A stretch of 64,000 nt of DNA from NCBI GenBank assembly GCA_965279115.1, contig OZ257137.1:2728001-2792000 (forward strand), given 5' to 3'. The notes under the pieces were generated by a model, which saw only the letters and a program-made list of their open reading frames with translations, was not told the DNA's origin and ran no database searches. Origin of the DNA: JAEUOS01 sp965279115 (GTDB lineage Bacteria > Pseudomonadota > Gammaproteobacteria > Burkholderiales > JAEUOS01). How positions within the stretch are numbered: position 1 is the first letter of the stretch; each line of letters begins with the position of its first letter. Below are positions 35,979 through 44,870 of the stretch, piece after piece. The translations under genes and the position numbers were made by a program.

Positions 35979-36947
35979 ATGAAATCACCTGTATTCCGCA
36001 GCGCGCTGGTGGCCGTGGCGGCGCTTATCTGTGCGTCCGTACAGGCGCAGACGTGGCCGAACAAACCGGTGCGCACCATCAATACCTTCGCGCCGGGCGG
36101 GCCGTCGGATGTGCTCGGACGCATCATCGGCGAGCGCCTGCAGCAAAAGTTAGGGCAGCCCTTCGTCATCGAGAACCGCGCCGGTGCCGGCGGCAACATC
36201 GGCCTGGACGCCGCGGTGAAGTCGCCGCCGGACGGCTACACCTTCGCCTGGGTGGTGGACTTCACGCTCACCTTCAACCCGTCCCTTTACCCGAAGATGC
36301 CGTTCGACGTTGAAAAGGACGTGCAGCCGGTGGCTACCTTCGCCCTGGCCGAAATCGCGCTGGTGGTGCATCCTTCGGTGCCGGTCAGGAGCATGGCCGA
36401 ACTGGTCGCCCTGGCGAAGCAGAAACCGCTCGCCTTCGCCTCCGGCGGCATCGGCTCGCCCGGTCACATTTTCGGCGAACTTTTCAAGGGCGAGTTCAAG
36501 CTGGACCAGATGACCCATGTGCCCTACAAGGGCAACGCGCCGGCCTCGCAAAGCATCCTGTCGGGCGAAACCCAGGCCTTTTTCGGCGCCTTGCCGGGCA
36601 CTATCGCGCAGGTGCGTGCCGGCAAACTCAAGCCGCTGGCGATCTTTTCGCATGAACGTGTGCCTTACCTGGCCGACGTGCCGACCGCGCGCGAGCAGGG
36701 CTTCCCGAAATTCGAGGTGCAAAACTGGTTTGGCATCGTCGCCCCGGCCGGCACGCCGCGCGAGATCGTCGATCGCCTCAACCGCGAAATCGCCGCCGTG
36801 ACCCGCGAGCCGGACTACATTGCGCGGATCGAAAAGCTGGGTTATGCCACCACCCACACCACGCCGGAAGAAATGCGCGCCCTGATCCGGCGCGACGGTG
36901 CGCGCTGGGGGGCGCTGATCAAGGGCGCGAACATCCGCGCCGAGTGA
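35979..36947 (+). CDS. Bug/TctC-family periplasmic solute receptor (2 of 5)
   Basis: The 322-residue receptor has a signal peptide (LVAVAALICASVQAQ), then TWPNKPVRTINTFAPGGPSD and IENRAGAGGNIG. The usual VPYKGNAPASQSIL segment lies in the second lobe. GGAG 7 bases upstream supports the ATG. It is divergent from the repair cluster and followed at once by an uncharacterised gene whose start region touches its stop. No transporter membrane genes are nearby. The ligand is presumably a carboxylate. Confidence 0.92.
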   Translation: MKSPVFRSALVAVAALICASVQAQTWPNKPVRTINTFAPGGPSDVLGRIIGERLQQKLGQPFVIENRAGAGGNIGLDAAVKSPPDGYTFAWVVDFTLTFNPSLYPKMPFDVEKDVQPVATFALAEIALVVHPSVPVRSMAELVALAKQKPLAFASGGIGSPGHIFGELFKGEFKLDQMTHVPYKGNAPASQSILSGETQAFFGALPGTIAQVRAGKLKPLAIFSHERVPYLADVPTAREQGFPKFEVQNWFGIVAPAGTPREIVDRLNREIAAVTREPDYIARIEKLGYATTHTTPEEMRALIRRDGARWGALIKGANIRAE

Positions 36948-36967
36948 CAGCCCTCCCTAACCCGCCC

Positions 36968-37972
36968 ATGCAAGGTCCGAAACGCGGCGGACGCGGCGAA
37001 CGCGCCGATGAACTGCTGGCCAAGGGTGTGCCGCGCGAGCGGGCACACGGCATCGCTCTGCTGGAGGAGCGCATCGCGCGCTGGCCGGCGGAATGGGGCG
37101 ACAACATCATGGTGCTGCTGCACGGCGACTTCAGCGCGCCGACGCAAACCATGCTGTTCGAAACCCTTGGCATCGAGGTCGAGGCCGGCGAGGTGCGTGA
37201 CAGCATCCTCAAGGCCGCGCGCACGGTGGTACAGGCGCGCGTGGGTGTGAAGGCACGCACCGTGGCCGGCCTGATCGACGCGGCCGGCCGCATTTCCGTC
37301 TTGTTGTCGGCGTATTCGGCCAGCGTCGGAGGCGCCGCTTCAGCCGGCTGGTGGTGCCACCTCACCCACGGGACCCCGCAGGACGACCAGGCGCCGCTGG
37401 TGGCCGAGCGTGTCGCGCCGATCCTGGAGGCGCTGCATGCGCTGCCACAGCCCGTGGCGCGACGGGTGCGCACGGCGCTTTCCTGGATGGCCGAGCCGCG
37501 CGCTCCGGCTGCCGAGTTCTACCGGCTCGACCTCACGCGCCGCTACGTCGACTACTGGAACGCCTTCGAGGCCCTGGTCGACGCGATCTGCCTGTTGAAG
37601 CCGGTGGTCAAGCCGCATCGCCAGGAGCAGGTGGACCAGTTGCGTCATTTCCTGGCCGAACGCGGCACCGGCATCGGCTTGGGCGACATCGACGAAGCCT
37701 ACTGGCGCTTTGTGGAAACCGGCTTCGTCGGCCGCGCCACATATGCGCTGGGGATCTGCTTTGGCGCGCAGGCGCCGGCCATCATCGAACATTGCTTCCA
37801 CCGGCTGCCGGAGCGCGAGCGACTGTTGAACTTTCGCAATGCGCTGTGCCGCGGAAGCGTGGATGTGGAAATCCTCAGGGAACGCGTGCGCATCGAAGGC
37901 AAGCAGGCGCGCCTGTCGTTCATCGTCTTCGGCATGCTGGCCAGGCTCGTGCCGGTGACGCACCGGCGCTGA
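36968..37972 (+). CDS. Uncharacterised cytoplasmic protein
   Basis: About 334 residues from the ATG at 36968; a GTG at 36944 would add 8. There is no signal peptide and no family I can name. The N-terminal 60 residues are charged (GPKRGGRGERADELLAKGV). The C-terminal half is mostly helical, with FYRLDLTRRYVDYWNAFEALV and EHCFHRLPERERLLNFRNAL. The WNAFEALV helix followed by basic helices is loosely reminiscent of HEPN-type folds, but I see no clear RxxxxH catalytic motif, so this is only a hint. It is convergent with the MFS gene 12 bases later. Confidence 0.68.
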   Translation: MQGPKRGGRGERADELLAKGVPRERAHGIALLEERIARWPAEWGDNIMVLLHGDFSAPTQTMLFETLGIEVEAGEVRDSILKAARTVVQARVGVKARTVAGLIDAAGRISVLLSAYSASVGGAASAGWWCHLTHGTPQDDQAPLVAERVAPILEALHALPQPVARRVRTALSWMAEPRAPAAEFYRLDLTRRYVDYWNAFEALVDAICLLKPVVKPHRQEQVDQLRHFLAERGTGIGLGDIDEAYWRFVETGFVGRATYALGICFGAQAPAIIEHCFHRLPERERLLNFRNALCRGSVDVEILRERVRIEGKQARLSFIVFGMLARLVPVTHRR

Positions 37973-37984
37973 CGTCCGCGCGTT

Positions 37985-39217
37985 TCAGGCGCCGCGCGCT
38001 CGCCGCGTGCCGGGCCACACCGGCAAACCGGACAGCAGTTGCACCACCCCGGCCGTGAGCCCCATGCCGACGCCGAGCTGCACGGCCAGCGTGTAGGAGC
38101 CGAACATGTCGAACAACAGCCCGCCGCCGAAGGCGCCGAGCGAACTGCCGAGCTGATGGCTCATGAAGGCGATGCCGCCTATCATCGCCTGCCACTTCAG
38201 GCCGAACATCTCCGCCACCGCGCCGGAGATCAGCGGCGCGACACCCAGCCACAAAAAGCCCATGATGGCGGCGAACTCCAGCGTGGACTCAGGCGTGGGC
38301 AGGGCGGAGAAATACCAGCCCAGCGCGAGCGAGCGGATGACGTAGATCAGCCCCAGCAGCACCGGCTTGCTCCAGCGCCCGCCGGCCCAGCCGAAGAACA
38401 GGCTGCCCATCACATTGAATCCGCCGATGGTGGCGAGCGCCTTGGCCGAAAGCATCGGGTCCATGCCGCACAGGGCCAGGTAGGAGGGCAGGTGGGTGGT
38501 GAGGAACACCAGTTGCAGGCCGCACACGAAATAGGCGATCGCCATGACCATGAAGGGCACATGCCGGAAAGCCGAAAGCGCGACCTCCTTGCCGCTGGAG
38601 GAATCGGAACTGTGCACACTCGCCGCCGGGATGGCGACCTTGTCCACCCGGCCGGCGATCCACGCGGCCGGAATGATCACCATCGCCAGCGCGACAAAAC
38701 CGAACACCCCGGCGCGCCAGCCATAGCCTGCGCTGAGCGCCTGGCCGATCGGCGCGGCGATCATCGGTCCCAGCGAACCGGCCGCCGAGACGATGCCCAG
38801 CACCACGCTGCGCTGGGCTGCGGACACCGGGCGCGAAGCCACGGCCATGGCCATGCCGGAGCCCACGCAGGCGAGCGCCAGCCCGATCAGCACCCCCGCG
38901 CCCAGCATCACGCCGAAGTAGCCGCTGGCGGTGCCCAGTGACAGCATGCCCAGCACATAGAGCACGCCGCCGCCTGTCATCACCACGCGAAACCCGTAAC
39001 GCACCGCCCAGGCGCCTGCCAGCGGCTGGGCGAAGCCCCACACCAGGTTTTGCACCGCGATGGCCATGGTGAAGTCGGCCACCGCCATCGAAAGGTCCTT
39101 CACCGCCGGCTGCACAAACAGCCCCAGGCTTTGCCGCAGGCCCATGGCCATGGTGAGCAAGACCGAGGCGCCGATCAGGATGGCGGCGTGGGTACGCAGG
39201 GGAGTGGAGTTGGGCAC
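37985..39217 (-). CDS. MFS transporter, 12-helix
   Basis: The 410-residue major facilitator protein has about twelve hydrophobic helices. The MFS loop motif is degenerate (GAWAVRYGFRVVM after helix 2), and SAAGSLGPMIAAPIGQAL lies in helix 5. A hydrophilic central loop runs around residues 195-215 (ASVHSSDSSSGKEVAL). It resembles the oxalate/monocarboxylate-like (OFA-type) branch, so a carboxylate substrate is possible but not certain. Its start codon faces the crotonase gene at 39377 across a 159-bp divergent region. Confidence 0.9.
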   Translation of the reverse strand: MPNSTPLRTHAAILIGASVLLTMAMGLRQSLGLFVQPAVKDLSMAVADFTMAIAVQNLVWGFAQPLAGAWAVRYGFRVVMTGGGVLYVLGMLSLGTASGYFGVMLGAGVLIGLALACVGSGMAMAVASRPVSAAQRSVVLGIVSAAGSLGPMIAAPIGQALSAGYGWRAGVFGFVALAMVIIPAAWIAGRVDKVAIPAASVHSSDSSSGKEVALSAFRHVPFMVMAIAYFVCGLQLVFLTTHLPSYLALCGMDPMLSAKALATIGGFNVMGSLFFGWAGGRWSKPVLLGLIYVIRSLALGWYFSALPTPESTLEFAAIMGFLWLGVAPLISGAVAEMFGLKWQAMIGGIAFMSHQLGSSLGAFGGGLLFDMFGSYTLAVQLGVGMGLTAGVVQLLSGLPVWPGTRRARGA

Positions 39218-39376
39218 GGAAGGCTTTGCTAAGGGCAGGCCGACATATTAGGCGGTGTGTGTGTCCGCGGCTACTCGGATCGGCGCGCGCGTCCCTCTGA
39301 ACGGTAGGGCTTTGTAGAATGGCCACGCGCCTTCCTGCGCATGTCCCAGACAAGCCTTCACTGAAAACGCCCGCCC

Positions 39377-40156
39377 ATGAGCACCATCCGCTACGAAGTG
39401 CGCGACAACGTCGCCGAAATCCTGATCGACAATCCGCCGGTCAACGCGCTCGACCGCGGCCTGATGGACGACCTGCTCGCCACGCTCGAACGCGCCGGGC
39501 GCGACGACGACGTCGGCGCCGTCCTCATCGCCAGCGCCGTGCCGGGGCGCTTTTGCGCCGGCCTCGACTTGGGCACCTACCTGAAGAGCTCGCCGGAAGA
39601 GGCGCGCGATATCGTCGAGAGCCTGTATGCACGGTTGTGCGACATCCAGTTCAACCTCGGCAAGCCCTCGATCGCCGCCATCAGCGGCGCGGCGCGCGGC
39701 GGCGGCATGTCGCTGGCGATCTCCTGCGACATGATCGTCGCGGCCGACAACGCCACCTTCGGCTACCCGGAAATCGAGATCGGCCTGCTGCCGGCGATTC
39801 ATTACACACATCTGCCGCGCATCGTCGGCCGCTACCGTGCCTTCGACCTGTTGTTCACCGGCCGCGCGTTCGGCGCCCACGAGGCGCTCGACATCGGGCT
39901 CATCAGCCGTTCGGTGCCCGAGGCAAAGGTGATGGAGGAAGCGCGATCGCTGGCGCGCCAGTTCGCGGCCAAGTCGCCGCAACTCATGCGCATGGGTAGA
40001 AAGGCCTTCATGCATGCCATCGATTCGGATTACCGGCGCGGGGTTGCCGGCGCGGTCAATCTCATCAGCGCGGTGATCGGCACCCATGATTCGAAAGAGG
40101 GCCTGACCGCCTTCGTGGAAAAGCGCAAGCCGAAGTGGAAGCCGCGCAAGACCTGA
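39377..40156 (+). CDS. Enoyl-CoA hydratase/isomerase (crotonase)
   Basis: The 259-residue crotonase has oxyanion-hole strands RFCAGLDLGTYL and SGAARGGGMSLAISCD. The active-site region FGYPEIEIGLLPAIHYTHLP carries a glutamate at the first catalytic position. The C-terminal EKRKPKWKPR tail is usual. It is followed after about 45 bases by a Bug receptor gene, then by another, more diverged crotonase. The grouping suggests degradation of an imported acid through CoA esters. No Shine-Dalgarno stands out before the ATG. Confidence 0.9.
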   Translation: MSTIRYEVRDNVAEILIDNPPVNALDRGLMDDLLATLERAGRDDDVGAVLIASAVPGRFCAGLDLGTYLKSSPEEARDIVESLYARLCDIQFNLGKPSIAAISGAARGGGMSLAISCDMIVAADNATFGYPEIEIGLLPAIHYTHLPRIVGRYRAFDLLFTGRAFGAHEALDIGLISRSVPEAKVMEEARSLARQFAAKSPQLMRMGRKAFMHAIDSDYRRGVAGAVNLISAVIGTHDSKEGLTAFVEKRKPKWKPRKT

Positions 40157-40203
40157 AGCGCGGCGCATCTCAACATGACAACACGACAACGACGAGACAA
40201 GAC

Positions 40204-41187
40204 ATGAGTTTTCCACGCACCATCGCATGCCAACCGGCCGCCATGCTTGCAACAGCACTGGTCGCCATCGCGCCGCACATGGCGGCGCAGGCGCAGGACT
40301 ATCCGTCGCGGCCGATCAGCGTGGTCGTGCCCTACCCGGCGGGCAGCTTCACCGACAACGTCATGCGCCCTGTCGCCGCGGCCCTGAGCAGGTCGCTTGG
40401 GCAAAGTGTGGTGATCGACAACCGCGCCGGTGCGCAAGGCGTGGTGGGCACACAGTTCGGCGCGCGCGCGAAGCCGGATGGCTACACCCTGTTGATAGGC
40501 TCCAGCACCTCCCTGGCCGCCAACGTGGGACTGTTCAAGTCGCTGCCTTACGACCCGCTCAAGGATTTCCAGCCGGTAGCCGGGCTGGCCTATACCTCGA
40601 TGATGTTCATGGTGCGCCCCGATTCACAGGCCAAGGACCTGAAGTCGTTTCTTGAACTTGCGCGCAAGCAGGCCAGCCCAATGCCGGCCGGCATCGGTTC
40701 TTCCAGCGCGCAAGTGGGACTGGCGCTGCTCGCCAAGGTGAGCGGCGCGAAATTCACCGCGGTGCCCTACAAGGGCACGCCGCAAGTCATCACCGACCTG
40801 ATCGGCGGGGTCATCCCGATGGGCGTGGTGGACGTGGGCAATGGCGTGCCGCAAATGAAAAGCGGACGCCTGGTGCCGCTGGTGATCAGCGGCACCGCGC
40901 GCAGTACCTCTGCGCCGGATGTGCCCACCATGGCTGAAACCTGGGCCGGCACCAATCTCGTCACCTGGGTCGGGCTGGTGGCGCCCGCAGGTACCCCCAT
41001 GCCGATCGTCGACAAGCTGCATGCCGCTGTCAACGAGGCGCTGGCCAACCAGGAAATCAAGAAAACCTTTGCCGCCATGGCCACCGAGATCGAGCCAGTG
41101 GCGCCGGCCGCCCTCAAGGCGCGCATGGAGCGCGACCTGGTGCAGTGGGGCGAGCTGATCCGCGCGGCAGGCATACAGCCCGAATAG
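40204..41187 (+). CDS. Bug/TctC-family periplasmic solute receptor (3 of 5)
   Basis: The 327-residue protein has a signal peptide (AAMLATALVAIAPHMAAQAQ), then DYPSRPISVVVPYPAGSFTD, IDNRAGAQGVVG, KPDGYTLLIG and VPYKGTPQVITDL, all TctC hallmarks. The ATG at 40204 follows GACGAGACAAG; the open frame extends upstream but that part overlaps the crotonase end. The ligand is unknown. Downstream are two hairpins (41235-41247 and 41270-41291) that may end this transcript. Confidence 0.92.
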   Translation: MSFPRTIACQPAAMLATALVAIAPHMAAQAQDYPSRPISVVVPYPAGSFTDNVMRPVAAALSRSLGQSVVIDNRAGAQGVVGTQFGARAKPDGYTLLIGSSTSLAANVGLFKSLPYDPLKDFQPVAGLAYTSMMFMVRPDSQAKDLKSFLELARKQASPMPAGIGSSSAQVGLALLAKVSGAKFTAVPYKGTPQVITDLIGGVIPMGVVDVGNGVPQMKSGRLVPLVISGTARSTSAPDVPTMAETWAGTNLVTWVGLVAPAGTPMPIVDKLHAAVNEALANQEIKKTFAAMATEIEPVAPAALKARMERDLVQWGELIRAAGIQPE

Positions 41188-41234
41188 CGCGGCGCCCGAT
41201 CGAACGTGCCAGCCCGACTGCAAGCAACGAGCTT

Positions 41235-41291
41235 CCGGGAAACCCGGGCGGTTGAGTCGACGTGACCGAGCCTCGAGCGTAAACTCGAGGC
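41235..41291 (+). terminator. Tandem hairpins after Bug gene 3
   Basis: CCGGG-AAA-CCCGG (41235-41247) is followed by the perfect 8-bp stem GCCTCGAG/CTCGAGGC (41270-41277 with 41284-41291, loop CGTAAA). Neither has a following T run, so they may be factor-dependent terminators or mRNA-protecting stems. They fill much of the 171-bp gap between the Bug gene and the next crotonase. Confidence 0.4.
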
Positions 41292-41358
41292 GACGAGTCT
41301 CGCGCCATGGTGGCGTGTCTCATGCACGGAGCCTTCGGGAGACCAAGGCCTGCCCATC

Positions 41359-42132
41359 TTGAAAATCGAAGAGATTGTCGGACGCGAATGGCGCCATTTC
41401 AGATTGGCGCTCGACGGGAGGATTCTCACGGTCCAACTGGCAACCGCGGGTTACGAGCGCAACGATTTCGATGCAGGTGTCATCAACGAACTGGCGGAAA
41501 TCGCCAGAATGCTTCACCGCAATACAGAAGTGGATGTGGTGATTCTCGCTGGCGCGAAGGATGTGTTTTCGGCAGGCACTGCGCCGTCTGCCTTCGCTGA
41601 ACGATTTTCGGCGCCGACCATGCTTGAGCGCCGTCACGACGCCATGCCGGGAGCGGACATGGTTGAGGCCTGGAGCAAGATAGAAGCCATCACCATTGCC
41701 GCCATCGACGGCAGGTGCCGGGGCGCGGCGAGCGTGCTTTCGGTCAACTGCGATTTCAGGATCATGGGAGAAGGTGTTGAATTCTTCTTTCCGGAAGTCC
41801 CGGCGGGGATGATCCTGGGTTGGAACGCGATCTCGCGACTGGTCGCCCTATGCGGGCCGTCCCGCACCAAGCAAATGGTGCTGTTCGGCGAGTTTCTGGA
41901 CGCGAAGACGTGCGCGAGCTGGGGGCTGGCCGACGAAATTGCGCCCGCCGGAGAGGCTCACGTCGTCGCGCGCCGCTGGGCCGAGAAGCTGGCGGCGTTG
42001 CCGCCCCTCGCAGTGCGCATGACAAAGGAGGCGGTGGATTCGCATTCAACCGCGCTCGACAGCATGACCTCCGCCGCGGACCGCTACCGTTATCTGCTCG
42101 CTGCCCATGTCCGATTGGGTCACCTGAAATAG
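41359..42132 (+). CDS. Divergent crotonase-family protein, TTG start
   Basis: The 257-residue crotonase-fold protein has first oxyanion-hole strand AGAKDVFSAGTAPSAF and second AIDGRCRGAASVLSVNCDF. FFFPEVPAGMILGWNAISRL sits at the active-site position with one Glu retained. The family GAD-type motif is altered (AGTAPS), suggesting an unusual substrate or activity. The best start is TTG at 41359-41361, 10 bases after AAGG; no ATG is suitable. It is convergent with a MaoC gene, separated by a strong hairpin. Confidence 0.78.
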   Translation: MKIEEIVGREWRHFRLALDGRILTVQLATAGYERNDFDAGVINELAEIARMLHRNTEVDVVILAGAKDVFSAGTAPSAFAERFSAPTMLERRHDAMPGADMVEAWSKIEAITIAAIDGRCRGAASVLSVNCDFRIMGEGVEFFFPEVPAGMILGWNAISRLVALCGPSRTKQMVLFGEFLDAKTCASWGLADEIAPAGEAHVVARRWAEKLAALPPLAVRMTKEAVDSHSTALDSMTSAADRYRYLLAAHVRLGHLK

Positions 42133-42151
42133 GTCCGGAGCGAAAGGTGGC

Positions 42152-42176
42152 GACGGATGGGTGCCCGGCATCCGTC
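42152..42176. terminator. Probable bidirectional terminator hairpin
   Basis: GACGGATG (42152-42159) pairs perfectly with CATCCGTC (42169-42176) over a 9-base loop. The stem lies exactly between the convergent stops of the crotonase (+, 42132) and MaoC (-, 42207) genes. No long T run is present on either side, but position and stem strength support a shared terminator. Confidence 0.5.
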
Positions 42177-42206
42177 CGGATCAATAGGCCCGCTGCCGTA
42201 GCGCAA

Positions 42207-42698
42207 TCAGGCGGTAGCCGGCCGCTTCATCAGCAGGTATTTCTGCATGCCTTCCATCACCAGTTCGCCGCGCTGGTTGTGCACGGTCGAGCGCATGGTC
42301 AATACGCCGGTGGTGCGGTTGGGCACAAGTTCGGTGATTTCCAGCGCGCAGTAGAGCGTGTCGCCTACGAACACCTTGCCGAGGAAACGGCTGCTCTGCT
42401 CGATGAAGCCCTTGAGCGAATCCTCCACCATGTGCGGGAACATGCCCGCGCCGGGGCAGGTCTGCGCCACCACCTGGAAGCCGTGCGCCAGCATGTGCGG
42501 CATGCCGTGGGCGCGGCAGTACTCCACGTCGTAGTGCACCGGATGGTTGTCCCCACTGGCGAGTGAAAACGCGGCGAACAGGCCGTCGGTCATGGTGCGC
42601 GAAGGCAGATTGAAGCGCTCGCCGACCTTGAAGTCGTCGAAATAGCGCGTCTCGCACAGGCGGTGGTTGCGCGGGTCGAACCCGGTTTCAGTGGCCAT
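42207..42698 (-). CDS. MaoC-like dehydratase
   Basis: The 163-residue hotdog protein has FDDFKVGERFNLPS at the start, then SLASGDNHPVHYDVEYC, which supplies the catalytic Asp-x4-His pair. It continues with MLAHGFQVVAQ and a C-terminal strand (STVHNQRGELVMEG). Likely an enoyl-CoA hydratase of the R-specific type. It lies about 80 bases downstream of the leftward Bug receptor gene start region and could share its transcript. It is distinct in sequence from the MaoC pair at 4006-4979. Confidence 0.85.
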   Translation of the reverse strand: MATETGFDPRNHRLCETRYFDDFKVGERFNLPSRTMTDGLFAAFSLASGDNHPVHYDVEYCRAHGMPHMLAHGFQVVAQTCPGAGMFPHMVEDSLKGFIEQSSRFLGKVFVGDTLYCALEITELVPNRTTGVLTMRSTVHNQRGELVMEGMQKYLLMKRPATA

Positions 42699-42779
42699 TG
42701 CGTTTGAATTCCCGATCGTCGTTGGAGGTGGGATTCTCGCGCAAAACCGTCGATCCGAACCTTTGACCGGCGTACGCGC

Positions 42780-43748
42780 CTATTTCATCGGGATGCCCGC
42801 GTCGCGCAGGAGTTTGGTGAAATAGCGGTCTTCTTCTTCCACCGCAGCCGCGTATTCGGCGGGGCCAAGATAGGCGACGTCGTTGTATCCCTTGCGCATG
42901 AGTTGCACGTAGGCGGCGTCGTTGGCGCCGGCGGCAAACGCCGCGGCGAGTTTGCGTACCACCGCGTCCGGCGTGCCACGGCGCACGAATACGCCGTAGC
43001 TGGCCACCACCACGACATTGACTCCGCTTTCACGCAGGGTGGGCACCTCGGGGGAGGGGGCGAACCGTTCGGCGCCGGTTACCGCGAGCGCGACCAGCTT
43101 GCCGGCACGCACCTGTGGCATCACGATGCCCGGCGTGCCGATCATGGTATCGACATGGCCGCCGAGCGCCGCGTTCATCGCCGGAACTCCTCCCTGGTAC
43201 GGCACTTCGACAAGCTTGATCTTCGCCTCGTTGGCCATCGCGTCGACCGCCACCTGTGTTGCCGTGCCGTGCCCCGGCGAGCCATAGGTGATCTTGCCGG
43301 GCGCGGCCTTGGCGCGGGCGATCAGGCCGGCTAAGTCGCGGATGCCGGACCCGGGATGCGAAACCAGCGTGAAGGGGATCGAGACGATATTGGCCACCGG
43401 GGTGAAGTCGCGCCAGGTGTAGGTGGCGTCCGCCAATTTCGGGGCGGTCACAACCGCGCCGATGCCGGCAAACAGGATGGTATGGCCATCCGTGGGAGCA
43501 TTCCTCACCTGGGTCGCCCCGACAATCCCGCCGGCGCCACCGACGTTCTCGATGACGAGCGGCTGGCCGAGGGCCTTCTCTATCCGCTGCTGGATTGGGC
43601 GGATATACAGGTCTGCACCGCCCGCGGCATAGGGCACGACCACCCGGATGGGTCGGGTCGGATATTCGTCTGCGGCGGGCGCGCTGCCGGAAAGTGCCGC
43701 GACAAGTGCACTGCTGAGCGCCGCCGCGGCCGATCTGGTCCGATTCAT
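42780..43748 (-). CDS. Bug/TctC-family periplasmic solute receptor (4 of 5)
   Basis: The 322-residue receptor has a signal peptide (RSAAAALSSALVAALSGSAPAA), then DEYPTRPIRVVVPYAAGGAD, IENVGGAGGIVG and PTDGHTILFAG. The ligand-loop VPYQGGVPAMNAAL replaces the usual VPYKG. The first-lobe N-R-A-G motif reads N-V-G-G, a mild divergence. The ATG at 43746-43748 has GGGGAGTGG just upstream. The region to its right (43749-44000, 252 bases) contains no gene I can support and probably holds its promoter. Confidence 0.9.
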   Translation of the reverse strand: MNRTRSAAAALSSALVAALSGSAPAADEYPTRPIRVVVPYAAGGADLYIRPIQQRIEKALGQPLVIENVGGAGGIVGATQVRNAPTDGHTILFAGIGAVVTAPKLADATYTWRDFTPVANIVSIPFTLVSHPGSGIRDLAGLIARAKAAPGKITYGSPGHGTATQVAVDAMANEAKIKLVEVPYQGGVPAMNAALGGHVDTMIGTPGIVMPQVRAGKLVALAVTGAERFAPSPEVPTLRESGVNVVVVASYGVFVRRGTPDAVVRKLAAAFAAGANDAAYVQLMRKGYNDVAYLGPAEYAAAVEEEDRYFTKLLRDAGIPMK

Positions 43749-44000
43749 GTCCACTCCCCTTGCGTTTGTCGTGTACCGCCAGAAGCATCCTTGTTGCGCC
43801 GCGGCGAAACCGAACGGACGCGACGACGTGTCCTGCAGGACTTGCGACTGTCGGTGGCCTTTTGGAAGCCGGCGATGCAGGATAGGAAGGCGTGTGCGGC
43901 CTGTCAATCCGCCGCTGGCGGGATTTCGTCCTGCGAAACAACTTCAAAATCCTTGGTTGCGTGGACAGTGCTGCATTCAGCGCGCCTGCCAACGGTGGCG
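43749..44000. other. Intergenic region without a recognisable gene
   Basis: These 252 bases separate the start of Bug receptor 4 (-) from the stop of the LRR-like gene (-). The first 15 bases hold the Bug ribosome site. I see no open frame with coding character, no RNA gene and no strong hairpin. It presumably carries the Bug promoter. Confidence 0.6.
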
Positions 44001-44870
44001 TTAGCCCGAATAGTGTTCCGGTGCGGCCTCGGGATTGGCGGTGAAGAAGTCCACCATCGCCGCAAACGTCTCCTCGATCTTGCGAATCTTCGTCGCATCA
44101 TTGACCGAATGAAGGAACGGCTTGCCGGCCCCGAGCACCCGCGTATCGAGTGGCTTTCCCCGCAACGTCAGTGGAGTTTCCAGTTGCTTGGTCGCCGCGA
44201 GCACGTCGCCCGATACCGATGCAGGCAGATGCGCGCGCAACCACGCGAGTTGAGCCTGGGTGAAAAGCTTGGCAGGAAGGTCGAGTCTGGCGAGCTGTGT
44301 CAGCCGGGCCAGCGGCTCGATGCGCGCGTCTTCAATCCGCGCTGCCGAACACGACAGCGATTTCAAGGAGCACATGGTGCCGATCGGTTCAAGAGTGCGA
44401 AACGACGTTTTGCTCCAAATCGCATCGCCGAGTTCCAGTTCTTCCAGCGCCTTGCCGGTTGCCAAATCCGTGAGGTCGTTGAGCTTCCTGAAGTCCGTGA
44501 TGCGAAGCCCGCGCAAGCCGGTTGACTTGTCAAGGTTCCACAATCTCGTCGCCTTCTGGTTCCAGAAGTATTCGATGAACCGCGGCTTCGTCAAGCTTTC
44601 CAGCGGCGTCAGATCCGCTACCCGTGGACACTTCCAGAACATGATGCCTTCGAACTGGTTGCCAAATCGGTTGACGAAATGTTCCAGGGTGGCTTGCTCC
44701 AACCCGCTGATGGCAAGCGTGGTGGCTTGGGGGTGATCGGCAATGGTATCGATCTGAGAGAGGGTGATCTTGCCGCCATTGAGTTCCCGTTGAATCAGGC
44801 TCAGATGGTCGGGGGCGTTCTTGTCGAAGCCCAATCGGCGTCTCAGGTCGATCAGTGAACTTATCGTCAC
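44001..44870 (-). CDS. Leucine-rich-repeat-like protein of unknown function
   Basis: The 289-residue soluble protein has successive leucine-rich strands spaced about 22-24 residues apart: FEGIMFWKCPRVADLTPLES, TGLRGLRITDFRKLNDLTDL, KALEELELGDAIW, CSLKSLSCSAARIEDARIEP and LTQLARLDLPAKLF. This fits a short irregular LRR array. The N-terminal 60 residues are helical and charged. It starts at an ATG overlapping the aldo/keto reductase stop by 4 bases. LRR proteins are uncommon in such a metabolic neighbourhood, and its base composition looks lower in GC than its neighbours. It may bind a partner protein; function unknown. Confidence 0.72.
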   Translation of the reverse strand: MTISSLIDLRRRLGFDKNAPDHLSLIQRELNGGKITLSQIDTIADHPQATTLAISGLEQATLEHFVNRFGNQFEGIMFWKCPRVADLTPLESLTKPRFIEYFWNQKATRLWNLDKSTGLRGLRITDFRKLNDLTDLATGKALEELELGDAIWSKTSFRTLEPIGTMCSLKSLSCSAARIEDARIEPLARLTQLARLDLPAKLFTQAQLAWLRAHLPASVSGDVLAATKQLETPLTLRGKPLDTRVLGAGKPFLHSVNDATKIRKIEETFAAMVDFFTANPEAAPEHYSG

